A stretch of 64,000 bases of DNA. Source: Brugia malayi. Taxonomy: Eukaryota > Nematoda > Chromadorea > Rhabditida > Onchocercidae. A program made the position numbers and the translations under genes. The notes below the pieces were generated by a model. The model was not told where the DNA came from and ran no database searches. It was given only the letters and a program-made list of their open reading frames with translations. Within the stretch, counting starts at the first letter, position 1. Each line of letters starts with the position of its first letter. Positions 1 to 10,839 of this stretch are shown here, piece after piece. The stretch lies in NCBI RefSeq assembly GCF_000002995.4, contig NW_025062478.1:2332001-2396000 (forward strand). Reading direction: 5' to 3'.

Positions 1-49
1 TTCGGGAAGAGCAATAAATATTACATTTGATTCATTTTATTTTAATCAG

Positions 50-3000
50 TTGAACTTTTAGCACATTTAGCTGCAATCGTCTTTGCAGGAACTCCAATTA
101 ACCGAGCACCTATACTTGGTGGAAAAGACATAGACATGTTTCGTTTATATAATGTTGTTCAACGATATGGAGGTAAAAAACGTGTCACTGAAAACAATCA
201 ATGGAAGTTGGTTCTGCGGAAAATGCATTTAGAAGGTTGCCCGGGGGCAACTTCAGTTACTGTCAAAAATGCCTATTCGAGGTGAATAACCTTTTCTTAT
301 ATTAATCAGTCTCTACTCATTACGACTTGAGATTTTTTTTTTCAGATACTTGGATCATTTTAACTCATTTTACCGCAATTTGGGTATTTCAAGTTGGTTG
401 TCTACTCCTACACAATCAACATCTAGTCGTAGTGAACGTCCAAATCGTTTGTTAGATCGTCATAATATACAGGTTTAGATTTATTGCTATTGATGAATTT
501 TCTGTAACTTCTGCAATATTTCTGTCGGATAAGTATAATTTTGTAGTTGCAAAGAAGAAGATGGACATTAATGACAACGAAGAAAAAGGAAAAGGGACAA
601 AAAGAAAGCTCAACTAAAGGAAAGGTAACAAAACGCGAGAAAGATGAAGGCATTTCACGTACGAGAAAAGAAAAAGTAAAAAAGGATGAGCGAACTATAA
701 TGAAATCTGATATCAGCGAAGATGACGATAAAATGAAAGGGTATGTAACCTTTATTTACCGAATACCTGTTTTTTTTTTTTTTTTTTTCATTTTTTGAAA
801 CACAGTCAATTTGACTTCCATTGCATTCTCTGTTACTTCTGAATGTAAGAATGTACTGTAACTAAAAATATACAACTCTGTTACTTGATGGGCATGTTTT
901 TATAGTCTTAAACTGCTATTGCTTATTAAAACTTAATCTGTGGCCAGAAATTTGATCTCTAGCTCGTAAGTGAAGACTTCTTACTGGTAGAAGAGAAACA
1001 GATAATCTGGTTATTGGTTTTTTTTTTTTTTTTTTTGTCTTTTAAAAATTTAAAAGGAGTAATAGTTTGGCGTACTAATCAACTTTTTACTTTTTTAGTG
1101 CACTCTCCACGTCGTCGCAGAGTTCAACACCGTTACTTTGCTTATCACCTGGTAATAAAATAAAGTCCAAAACGAAAGATGAGGAAGAACAGGAAAGAGG
1201 AAGTGTGAGCGATAGTGAAACAATCGAAAGTACCAAAGAGAAAGGAAATTCTAAGATTGAAAAGGAATCGAAGGTTAAATGCCGAGGTCCAAAGAAAAAG
1301 GATAATGAGAAGGATGCAAATAAGTTCGTGCTAGTTTCTTAAAAAGAAGTTAAACATATGCACCCAGATGTGCTACTTACTCGCTAATAAAGCCTGACCA
1401 TTACCAGTTACATAGTTACACAGAACGTTATTAATAACTTAATTCTTTCAGTTGAATTAATTATTCTGTTGTAGAGATGAGCAACAGCCTGTTTCGAAAG
1501 TTTCCGATCTAGATAAAAGAACTAAAATATCAAAGGTATTTTTATAACTCATTGTTTTGCTCAGGTTATTTAGTTAATGCTTTTTTTTTTCTCTCTCTCT
1601 CTCTCTCTGTTTTATATTTGCCCTTATTATCTTCATCTGTTTCATTTTTACGAATTTTAGATTGGCAAATCTGAGAAGAAGATATCTTCTGAGTGTTATA
1701 TCAAGCGGAAATCTCCAAGTGTTGTCTCAACTGTCTCAAATGCCGAGCAGGGACTTAGCGAAAGTGATGATGAAGGTTTGCTTTTTACTCGGCTATGATA
1801 GAGGTTGTTGCATAATTTAAAATTTTTCGAACTGTATAGATAATGTTAGTGTCATGATAAGAAATCATCATTAGGAAAAAAAGTGTTACCTGTTGCTCAA
1901 ATCATGAAGAAATGTTGGTTTTATTTCTCAGGAAAGTATTCTATGAATAATATTTAGTATTTAAGTATAACAATGCTCTTAAATATCCTCCATTTTTTAG
2001 CACACATTCGGCAAATGCGCATAAAAGAAGCTCGAAAGCTGATCGCTGGAGGAAGTCGCCTTCCTGTTGAGCAAAAAGAATTATCGATAAGCAAACGTGA
2101 TGAGAATGCCACAGGAAAAGATTCAGATATTCCTCAAATATTCAGGAAAGAAAAGGCCAAAGAAGGTGTACCATGGCTGAACTGTTCTGCTGCTACAGTG
2201 TATGTTTTATCATTTTAAGCCTTGATTCTCTTTTCTATTGGTCACTCTAAAAGAGAAGTCATTCTTTTGCTGTTAATTGAAAGATATGAAAAGATCATGT
2301 ATAAATTATTCATTTGTAACGATAAAAATAACTCTTTATAGCTTGACGAATTTCTATATGGGACAAAACGTGAAAGCTTATCATCATGGTCAGTGGTATG
2401 ATGCAAGAGTGATTACAGTGGGTAAAATTTCGCACAGTGATGTCCTCTCTTCAATGATGGACTTCGAGGCGAGGTTTGTTTTTCATTCCATATTTTGAGA
2501 ATAATCGATTATTTGTCGATTATTCATAAAAATTGAAAATAATATTCTTGAATCAAAACTAAAAAAAAAAAAACTATTTCTGGTTATTTGATAAAATATA
2601 TGATTGTGAAGGATATCTATTTCTTTGATTCCACTTGTCCATTGCTTTTTGTAGCACAGTCAAATGATAATTTTAAGGTGCAAAGCCATCAACGAATCAA
2701 TGCAGTGTGATGAGAAAGAGCGAAAAGAAGCATTGACAAGAGCATCGGCACGCTTAAATGATCGTTTAGAAGGTATTCTCCGAGAAATGACATGCTGTGT
2801 ACATTACCTTGGATGGAATTCTCGTTACGATGAATGGGTTGAATTAATCAAAATTAAAGTGCACGAAAAAGTTAGTGTTTTATTTCTTCTATGTCACTTT
2901 CAAATTAAAATGCAAAGTATGAAATATGTAGTTTGATTTTTAGTTACTAGTTTAAAAGAAAAAAAAAAAACAGTTGCGATGAGAAATGGATGGAAGTAAT

Positions 3001-6000
3001 TTTTTCATTTAAATCAAAACTAATTTTTAGGATCAGAAACTATCGGAAGAACAGTTTTTATCGATTGCTTCAGATAAATTAAGTGCTCCAACTCTTGAAG
3101 CAGCTGTGGCATGGCGTTCATCAGTTGATCCAGTCAAACTTTTGGCAACTGAAGCGTGTAGTAGTGGAATGAGGTCAGTAAAGCAAATGGGTCACTCGGT
3201 CTGAAATAGATTTGATAAGATGGTTTAGTACTGTTGATTTGAAACCGAGATTGAGAATATGGTACAATACGTAAAGAATATGTAGCTTTTCTAAGTTACT
3301 TGAAATTTAGAGTGAGAAAAAGCAAGGTCAGCTCAGTTCGGGTAAGAATTCGGAGAAGGAAAAAGTAAGTAGAATTGATTCTTATGGGATGTTTATATAT
3401 TATAACGACGTTGAGCTGAGAAAGATATTGAGAAAAACTATTTTTTAAATCTGATTTAAGGTTGAGAAACACTCCTCATGTTTTAAGGAAATTTTGATTT
3501 TTGATTATTAGTATGACTTTTTATTTTGAAATTTATTAGATTTTGTAATCTGTAAAAAGTCTTTTTTGAGGATTTGTTCATTTCATTAAATTTTATTTTC
3601 GTAAGTGTAAATGTCGTTTTTAGACCTCGGCGGCTATCGCACACCCATGAACATATAACACATCTTGAGCCTCGTTCGCGTTCTACTACGTTTTCTGAAA
3701 AAAAAGTGAAAAAAGTGTTGGTAAGTTTTTGATAACTATTTCTTTTGCTATTTTTAGGAATCAGATTTTATTTTGGTATGTTTTTGAGATTTTAAAGCGT
3801 TTTATAAATTGATAGTTCTTTTTTTTTTCCACTTCAAGTTCTGTTTTTAAATTTATGAAAATTAGCAGAAAGTTCCGTTGACAATGGCTGACTCAACGGT
3901 ACTGAAAGCATCGGATGACTCAGCGAAGCAAAGTGCTATCCATCTTGCGAGCACCAATCTTCTGACTGAATCTGATGCGGAAATTGTTGTATGCTTTTTT
4001 TCATAAATAGTCTAATTTAAAAAACTAGTGATCTGAAAGCTTTAGTATAGTGTAGTAGTGAGGAAAGAGACAGAAGAAGGAAGAGTGAGGAGGGAGCAGC
4101 GGAAAAGTGGTGAAGAGATGCATGAAAAAGGAAAGAAGAGAATGAAAAATTGCACCAGAAAAAAAAAAAGCTTGTGTTTGCATACTTTAAAAATCTGGAC
4201 TGTATGTTTTTCATATTAATTGATTTAGCTTAATCGTTTGCCGGAAGAAGCTTCAGTTTCGGAAACATCATCACATCTTTCTTTTGCCAGTGAACTTGTA
4301 TCGAGTACAATATTTCTTAGCGGTGTTACTGCAGAGGTTAGTATTTGAACATGATTAGTTCTTTTTTTTTTTTTTTAATATATATAATGAAACATCATTG
4401 AAGAAAAGTGAAAATTTATCAATTATAGGAAAAGTTATCCGAAGCTAATTCAAATTTGAAGCGGCGTAGACTAATGTCGGATAACCGTTCAGTGGTTGTA
4501 GATCTTTCAGAGAATTCAACAAATACACCATTTGTCGTATGTAGTACATCTCCTGAAAGTGGTATACCTAAAGTTGTTTTTGTCTGTATTTTATTTCCAT
4601 AATATATTCCCAAAGATCATTTTTAAGATTCATTTATCAATAAATCAACTAAATTATTATTGAAAATAATTACCATATACTTCTATGCATTACTTATTTT
4701 ATTTTGTAGCTGCTATCATTACAAAGGAAGAAGTTGTAGCTGATCATGTTTCGGTAATATTGGATGAAGTATCTGGGACTAAGCAGATTGATGCTGAAAA
4801 AACGACAAAGTATGAAAACGATCAACAATCATCATCCAATGAAAGAGCTGGTATGTTTGTTTATGTTAGTGGAAAAGATCTTATCATAAATTGGATTTTA
4901 TTACGGAATATGCCATATAGTATACTTTATATGATTACCATCATTTTTTTTAGATGGAAATGATGACAAGTTGATAGTTTTAGAAGTAACAGAAGTTGCA
5001 GAAGAAAAAGAACAACATCCGGTTAGTTTTTGAATGCCTCTTTTTCCTAAAAACAAAATGATTTATTCTCATGCTTATATTTTTATTGCTTCTTCTATAT
5101 GAAAATGCAATGGAAGAGTTGAGTTATTGGACATAGAATTCGATGAAAAACGTTAACAGTTCTATTTTATTATTTTATTCTATCTTTATAGAATCATTTA
5201 GAACATTAATGAGTGTTATATTTGTACTCGAAATTTTTTTTTATTTGTTTGAAAGTGGCTAACATTTGATTGCATTCAATCCTAATTACATTTCCCTTGA
5301 AACAGTGTAACATGGCTTCCACCAATCAGCTAATCATATGCTTAATAGTCCTACTTGAAGGCTATTATTAACAGAAGATTTTGTTTTAGATAATATTTAT
5401 GATATCTTGACTTTTCTTCTTTTTTGAAAACGTTAGTATTTTCCCTTGCAGGATGGAAATGAAAGGCAAACGAAATTGATGGTTCTAACAGAAAGTGATG
5501 AAATAGATTTAAAAAAAGATAGCGACAACAAGCCAATGGAAACTAGTACAGTGCAGCAAATCTGTATGTTTATATTCGTTCTTCTTCATATAGTTATGAT
5601 AGAAAGCTTTTTTTTATAATTCGGAATGCTTTCAGATTTTCATTAAACTAAGTAGGCTCATATTTGAATGTTAACTGATCTATTTCTCCTTTTTTTTCAG
5701 TACCTACTGATAATCTGATTCAAAAAATAACTTCATCTAAAGAAATCTCATTCGAATTAGAAGCTGCAGCTGAAGATGTAACTTTAAAGGAATGTGATGA
5801 TGACGGTAAGCTATTATGATAAATGGTTAAAAAATAGGTGTCGCTTAAACTTTAAAATTTGATTCTAATATTCTGACGAGTTTTAAGAAATTGCTTGGTC
5901 ATATAAATTAGCAACTTCATTTAATCCTACTTTTTCTTTATTTTTCTCATTCTTTTCATGCTTAAAAGAATATGTATATTTCAAACTTTTGTTCTTCTTG

Positions 6001-7506
6001 AATTCATAGTTTTCGAAATGGCATTTCATTTCGCCACTTCATTTTGTGAGTATTGCTTTTTTTTTGATTTCGCGTTCTGAAGTTTATTTTAATAATTTTG
6101 GAATTCTGCTAAAGAAATCAAACAAATTATAAGTGAAAGAAGTCAGTTAGCAGGAAAATTGAGTATTCTATAATAGTAAATGGTTTAGTTTGAAAAATAA
6201 TGCATATAGAAAACTTTTAGCTTGGCATCCACCAATGTCTTTGGGACTTAAACAGCGTGGTCGTGGAATGAAAAAGAAGAAAGTTGGTAGAAATGCGTCG
6301 AATACACTGACTGAACGTAGAGGTATAGGAAAAGGAGGGTACAAACAAGTAAATACTGACGAGCGAAGTAAAGAAAGTGAGGAATGCTCATCGAGCGATG
6401 ATGAAAGTATGTTTTTCGTATGCTTGTTTGACGTTATAAAATTGGTAGACTAATTTTTCGCAAATTTTGAGGATGAATAAAAATTTTTGCCTTGGAATAA
6501 GTAATGAGGATGTGTCCTTAGTTTAGCTTTGAAATAGACTTTCAAATTCATACAGACAAAGTTTTTTTTGTGTGTTTTGTATCCAGCGTTGATTATATTT
6601 ATATGATTTATTTTTAGGTTTGCCAAACGTAAGGGATAGCTGGCATGCTTTGAAAGTACGTATGCAGCAAAAAGTGGAATCAGAAGGAGCTATGGCATAT
6701 GCTGAAAAGGAACTAAATTTAGAACCAATCGGTATGTTAAAATTTTTTTGTTAATGGAAGTTTTTTATATTTGCGTTGGCTTCCATATTTATTGATGTAT
6801 TATTGTACAGTTATTGTTGAAGTCACTGCTACAAGGATTAATTGTAATTTTTAACCGACCACTTCTGAAAATTAACCCATTTGAGCTCCAAAAATATAAA
6901 TATAGAATCTGAAATTCAAAAGTGTAGAATTTTATTTCAGACGAAAATTTGACTGGGGAAGCGCTAATAAACAGTTATCAGGAACGCCTGCAAGAGCTCA
7001 GAGATATATACCATAATATACGCGCTGATCAAGCGCGTCTGGATCGTCGTTGGCGGAAAACACTCGAAAAAAGAAGTAATGCATTGTTTTGGTTTTTAAC
7101 ACAATGACAAAACGTTTGTTTCAGAACATTTCTTAGATACTGGAATTTTTTTTTTTTTTTTTGGTTCCTTTTTATTCCGAATTACAGAAAGGCATTTCAC
7201 AAAACGAACCGATCCGGAATTCATACAGTTATAGTTATATGTTTCATTAAAACATTATTTAACAAATCTTAAGGTTGCTCTAGCTGAGAAATACCGTGAA
7301 AAACACAATCGGAAAACTCATTCCCCCACCACACTATGAGATATGGAAAAGTTTTTTTTTTTTTTTGTCATAGCTGTACTTTTCTGTTTAATCTTTCAAT
7401 ATGCTGTTTCTATTACATACCTTTTTTTTAAGAACAACGCGACAAGGAACACAAGAAAAAAGACGAACCATTTGTACAGTCACCTGTAGGTGATAATGTT
7501 ATATAA
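50..7506 (+). CDS. ARID4: ARID4A/B-like chromatin protein (5' partial)
   Basis: Multi-exon gene whose 5' exons lie outside the window. The first visible exon (50-281) and the next (345-471) join in phase to give an ARID DNA-binding domain: GTPINRAPILGGKDIDMFRL, then the conserved YGGKKRV and W of the ARID core, ending NAYSRYLDHFNSFYRNLG. After a Lys/Glu/Ser-rich linker, exons at about 2340-2474 and 2678-2869 encode a chromo-barrel (Tudor-knot): GQNVKAYHHGQWYDARVITV, then VHYLGWNSRYDEWVELIKI, with an insertion of about 50 residues between the strands. Many short acidic/basic exons follow. The penultimate exon (about 6942-7071) carries QERLQELRDIYHNIRADQAR and LDRRWRK, like the C-terminal coiled segment of ARID4 proteins. 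The stop is TAA at 7504-7506. ARID followed by chromo-barrel is the ARID4A/B (RBBP1) order; known members act with Sin3/HDAC complexes. Several internal exon borders in 1300-6500 are uncertain. Confidence 0.8.
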
Positions 7507-7617
7507 TGATTCTTATTGTAATATTGATTATGTATATATATTGTTTTTGTATTTCTTACATGTAATTGTATAGTTGTTTCTCACTTTGATGATAGGAAAT
7601 TTTTGGCATATAAATTA

Positions 7618-7659
7618 TATTCGAAATAAACAATGATTTTCCATTGTTTATTTTGAATA
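7618..7659. terminator. Shared palindromic polyadenylation region between convergent genes
   Basis: The arms 7618-7635 and 7642-7659 are complementary over 18 positions with one G/T pair, around a 6-nt loop. The arms place AATAAA on the plus strand (7625-7630) and AATAAA on the minus strand (complement of 7647-7652). The plus-strand ARID4-like gene stops at 7506 and the minus-strand gene stops at 7676, so each gene has a properly oriented signal here. Use as a poly(A) signal is inference from position and motif. Confidence 0.6.
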
Positions 7660-7675
7660 CTCTTTATGCTAAGTT

Positions 7676-9323
7676 TCATGATACCTGTAGTATGGAATTA
7701 ACTAATTGTTGATCCATGTCGGCAAAGAGCCAATAAAAACGATGAATGAATTCAAGTATCATAACATCTTCGGCTTTTTTGTCTTTGAGGAAACTTTTGG
7801 AAAGAGAAGGACGATTGACTTCTGTTGCATTAGTGTTTTCGCTTTTTATAAGATCACTACAAACGGCTGCTTTTGCTTCAGATAACTGAAAAAAGAAAGG
7901 TATACGATGATTATGTTTGAAGAAATAAATTGGTATGTGTTAAGACATATGAATTCGGAAAAGCTACTTTTATAAAAATAATGAGATTATGGTTACGAAT
8001 GAAGAGGCATACCTTCTCTTTATTACAAAGATTTTGAAGTTCAGCTTTCATCTGCTGCAAATCATAAGAATTCAAACATTTAGCCTTGGACGCTGGTGAA
8101 TTTTCTAAGATGTAAATAGCGCGACACAGTGACCCAATTCGAAGATTCACGCAAGAAACCTGAAATTAATGCTATTTTCACACTAATCTCGAAGCACTAT
8201 AAACGCCATCTTATTACATAATTTTACGATATCAATTAAAAAAAGGAAGTACAGGTGAATTTTTTGAAATTGAAATCCAAAATTCTGGTAAATCGACACT
8301 GGCACATAATAGAATTGCATTTCGTAAATAATCACTGGTGCTTGTTCCAGTTGCCAAATACACCTGAAATATCATTGGTAAAGTATGAGTTTTTTTTTTT
8401 TCTGTCTTTGATAGCATTGCAAATTTCATGATTTTCCAAATATTAATTTCGATAATGCAAAAAAATGAAGTAATGAAAGTACAACAAAAAGAAACAAACT
8501 TCCAGACTTTCTGTCCAGTACTGTAACTGATCGTCGTATGTTGACACTAATGCATGCAGTTTTTGCAGCAAGAAAAGTAATTGAGGGCCATTTATTGGAG
8601 CAATCTAAAATGACTCTATTACTTACTATACAGACAAGCATCATACAATAAAAAGATATCAGATTCATCAGGCGAATATGACAAACTTACTTTTAAGCCA
8701 CATCGGATAATAGAATCAATTAAGGCAAAAACAGAGTTGCTATTACCATTTTTTGGTTCATTTTCCAACAAATAAAAGTATAACTGAAAAGATAGAGTTT
8801 CTGAATTTTGTCTCTTCACTTAATGTAATGAGTCCAAAGAGTATCAAATGAATAATGATCAACTGGATAAAAATCATAAATAATTTCATCAATTTATATT
8901 GCTCAAGAAATTAGTCATGAAAATTCTTTAATAAATATGAAAAAAAAAAGTGCAATTTATTTATATGATTTGGTATTTGATTAAAAAAATATTACATTCA
9001 TTGAGCTGATGTAATCACCCTGAAGATAAGCGAAGGCAGCTTGATTCTGCACAGTTTCACGTGTTCTATTATCATTGTTATTCTTGAAGAACTGAAATTA
9101 AGAAAGCTAAATATACAAGAAAAAAAGATGAAATGAAAAAGAAAAATACAAAACTATATGATAAAAAATTTTTGAAACTAACTAAATTATCATCAAGGAA
9201 CCATCTAGGTGATCGGTCTAAAGGTACATATACATATGGATCGATATGATTCATATGAGAACGGTCATTAACACCACAATCATCCGAATCAATAATAAAT
9301 TCAGCAAACAATTCGGAAAGCAT
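7676..9323 (-). CDS. C8orf76-like protein (tentative)
   Basis: Minus-strand gene of about seven short exons. It starts at ATG 9323 and ends at TGA 7676. The N-terminal exon is acidic and ends RSPRWFLDDNL. The next has TRETVQNQAAFAYLQGDYIS, resembling the 'QWF...LAYRRQEYQKAL' opening of the TPR-like vertebrate protein C8orf76, whose function is poorly known. Later exons encode helical segments such as NSVFALIDSIIRCGLK, TFLAAKTACISVNIRRSV, DYLRNAILLCASVDLPEFW and LRIGSLCRAIYILENSPASK. The last exon ends DVMILEFIHRFYWLFADMDQ. A T-rich tract ending TTTTTCAG near 9376 precedes the ATG and could be a trans-splice acceptor. The join between the second and third exons is unresolved. The family call rests on short similarity and length; a generic TPR-like protein is the alternative. 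Confidence 0.45.
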
Positions 9324-9508
9324 CGCCTCTTCTTTTTTTCAACAGATTCGAATGTTTTCTACAAATTCTGATTCTGAAAAATCAAGCATGAAATTATTGC
9401 AAATTTGAGGGAAACGAAAATATTTTAAATGTAACAATAATCGAAACAATCTAATTAAGAAGTAAGGCGGAATAAAATTATTATTAAAATATTAACATTA
9501 ATAACCGT

Positions 9509-10191
9509 TTAATTTGACGTTTTTCCAGAAGGTTTCATCTTATCCTTCATGTAGGTTTGCATGCAATTTTTAAATTTCTGCAACTGCAAAATAAAAGAAA
9601 ATTAGTTAGTCTCAAGTCGAAATTCTCTTTCTTCTTTTCAATAGAAGTATAACAAATATATATATGAATGATATTGATGTAAACTGAAAAATTGATAACA
9701 GTGTGGAAATGATATTTGATTAATTACTAGTCAACTGAAGATGATTAAGTGGTGCTAACTTGTGCTAATGAATTAATTACCTTTAGTAAATAATGTTCGT
9801 CATTCAACTTTAATAAGTGATTACTATTAACCGACAATAACTATCATTAATTAATTACTACCGTTATGATACAATAATTACTGATAATAATAATAAAAGA
9901 TAAGATGGTTAAGCAATGCTAACGTCAAGTAAAGTTGAGAAGGAAAAGTTTGAAGAAAAAGTATAATACTTAAAATAAAATGTTAAATTAAAGAAGAGAA
10001 CAAAACTTTGCACTGATAATAATGCTAAAAGATAAAGATAAAATAGGCTATGTTACCTCTTCTTTACACTCTCGCCAATCTTTTGTATGACTCATACATT
10101 CAGCACATGTTAAATGTTCTTTCCAACATCCGGTTTTCCGAATTGCACGTTCAAAATGATCGTATCCGTCTTCCGGTTGTCCTTTTTCCAT
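9509..10191 (-). CDS. COA4: COA4-like twin-CX9C mitochondrial protein
   Basis: Two exons (10191 to about 10058, then about 9589 to 9509) joined in phase 0. The ATG at 10191 is preceded directly by an in-frame TGA, which fixes the start. The protein is about 70 residues, MEKGQPEDGYDHFERAIRKT and onward. It carries two CX9C motifs, CWKEHLTCAEC and, across the splice, CKEELQKFKNC. Their separation and the sequence MSHTKDWREC between them match COA4 (CHCHD8), where human has MAQHQDWRQC. Family members form a disulfide-locked helical hairpin, are imported into the mitochondrial intermembrane space by the Mia40 relay, and act in cytochrome c oxidase assembly. The next gene starts 185 bp downstream on the same strand, so the two may be co-transcribed. 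Confidence 0.85.
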
Positions 10192-10348
10192 TCAAATCTT
10201 ACTCCAAAAAAAAAAAAGGGAACCAAAAGTCCCAAAAATTACCAATCGTTTGTTAGTCGGAAATCAGTTTGCATAGTGGGTATGCTTAAAATTGCTAGAA
10301 AAGGTGTGATTGAAACTGCTGAGGACCGGTTACTTGCTAGTGCCCCCG

Positions 10349-10630
10349 GTATGGTTCTGTATGTGTGACGTCCGGTATGATTCTGTACATGTGATGTCCG
10401 GTATGATTCTGTACATGTGGCGTCCGGTATGATTTTGTGCATGTGTTGTCCCGTATGATTCTGTACATGTGGCGTCCGCTATGATCCTGTACATGTGATG
10501 TCCGGTATGATTCTGTACATGTGGCGTCCGGTATGATTTTGTGCATGTGTTGTCCCGTATGATTCTGTACATGTGGCGTCCGGCATGATTCTGTACATGT
10601 GACGTTCGGTATGGTTCTAGATATGTGATT
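10349..10630. repeat. 26-bp minisatellite (10 full units plus a partial)
   Basis: Units begin at 10349, 10375, 10401 and then every 26 bp to 10609. The consensus is GTATGATTCTGTACATGTG followed by an RYGTCCG-like end. Variant units (ATTTTGTGC with TTGTCCC) recur at 10427 and 10531, and similar pairs at 10401/10505 and 10453/10557, showing a 104-bp (four-unit) higher-order period. Its composition is much less AT-rich than the flanks. It lies between the divergent COA4-like and PHF10-like starts. The minus strand is open through the array, but I do not call it a gene. Confidence 0.95.
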
Positions 10631-10839
10631 TTGTTGCAGCAAATTATGTTTTACTAATAATCGTATATGTTTCAAATACCAATAATTTTAACTGGGGGCA
10701 GGTTAAATTTCATTGAGAAGTTAAAAGTTTATTTGTAAATTGTAAATATTTTTTTTTTTGTTTTTTCTTTTGAGTTACAGCGTCAACATTTTGTAGTATT
10801 TTACAGCTTCATTTAATGTTTCATAAATTAATTTTAGTG

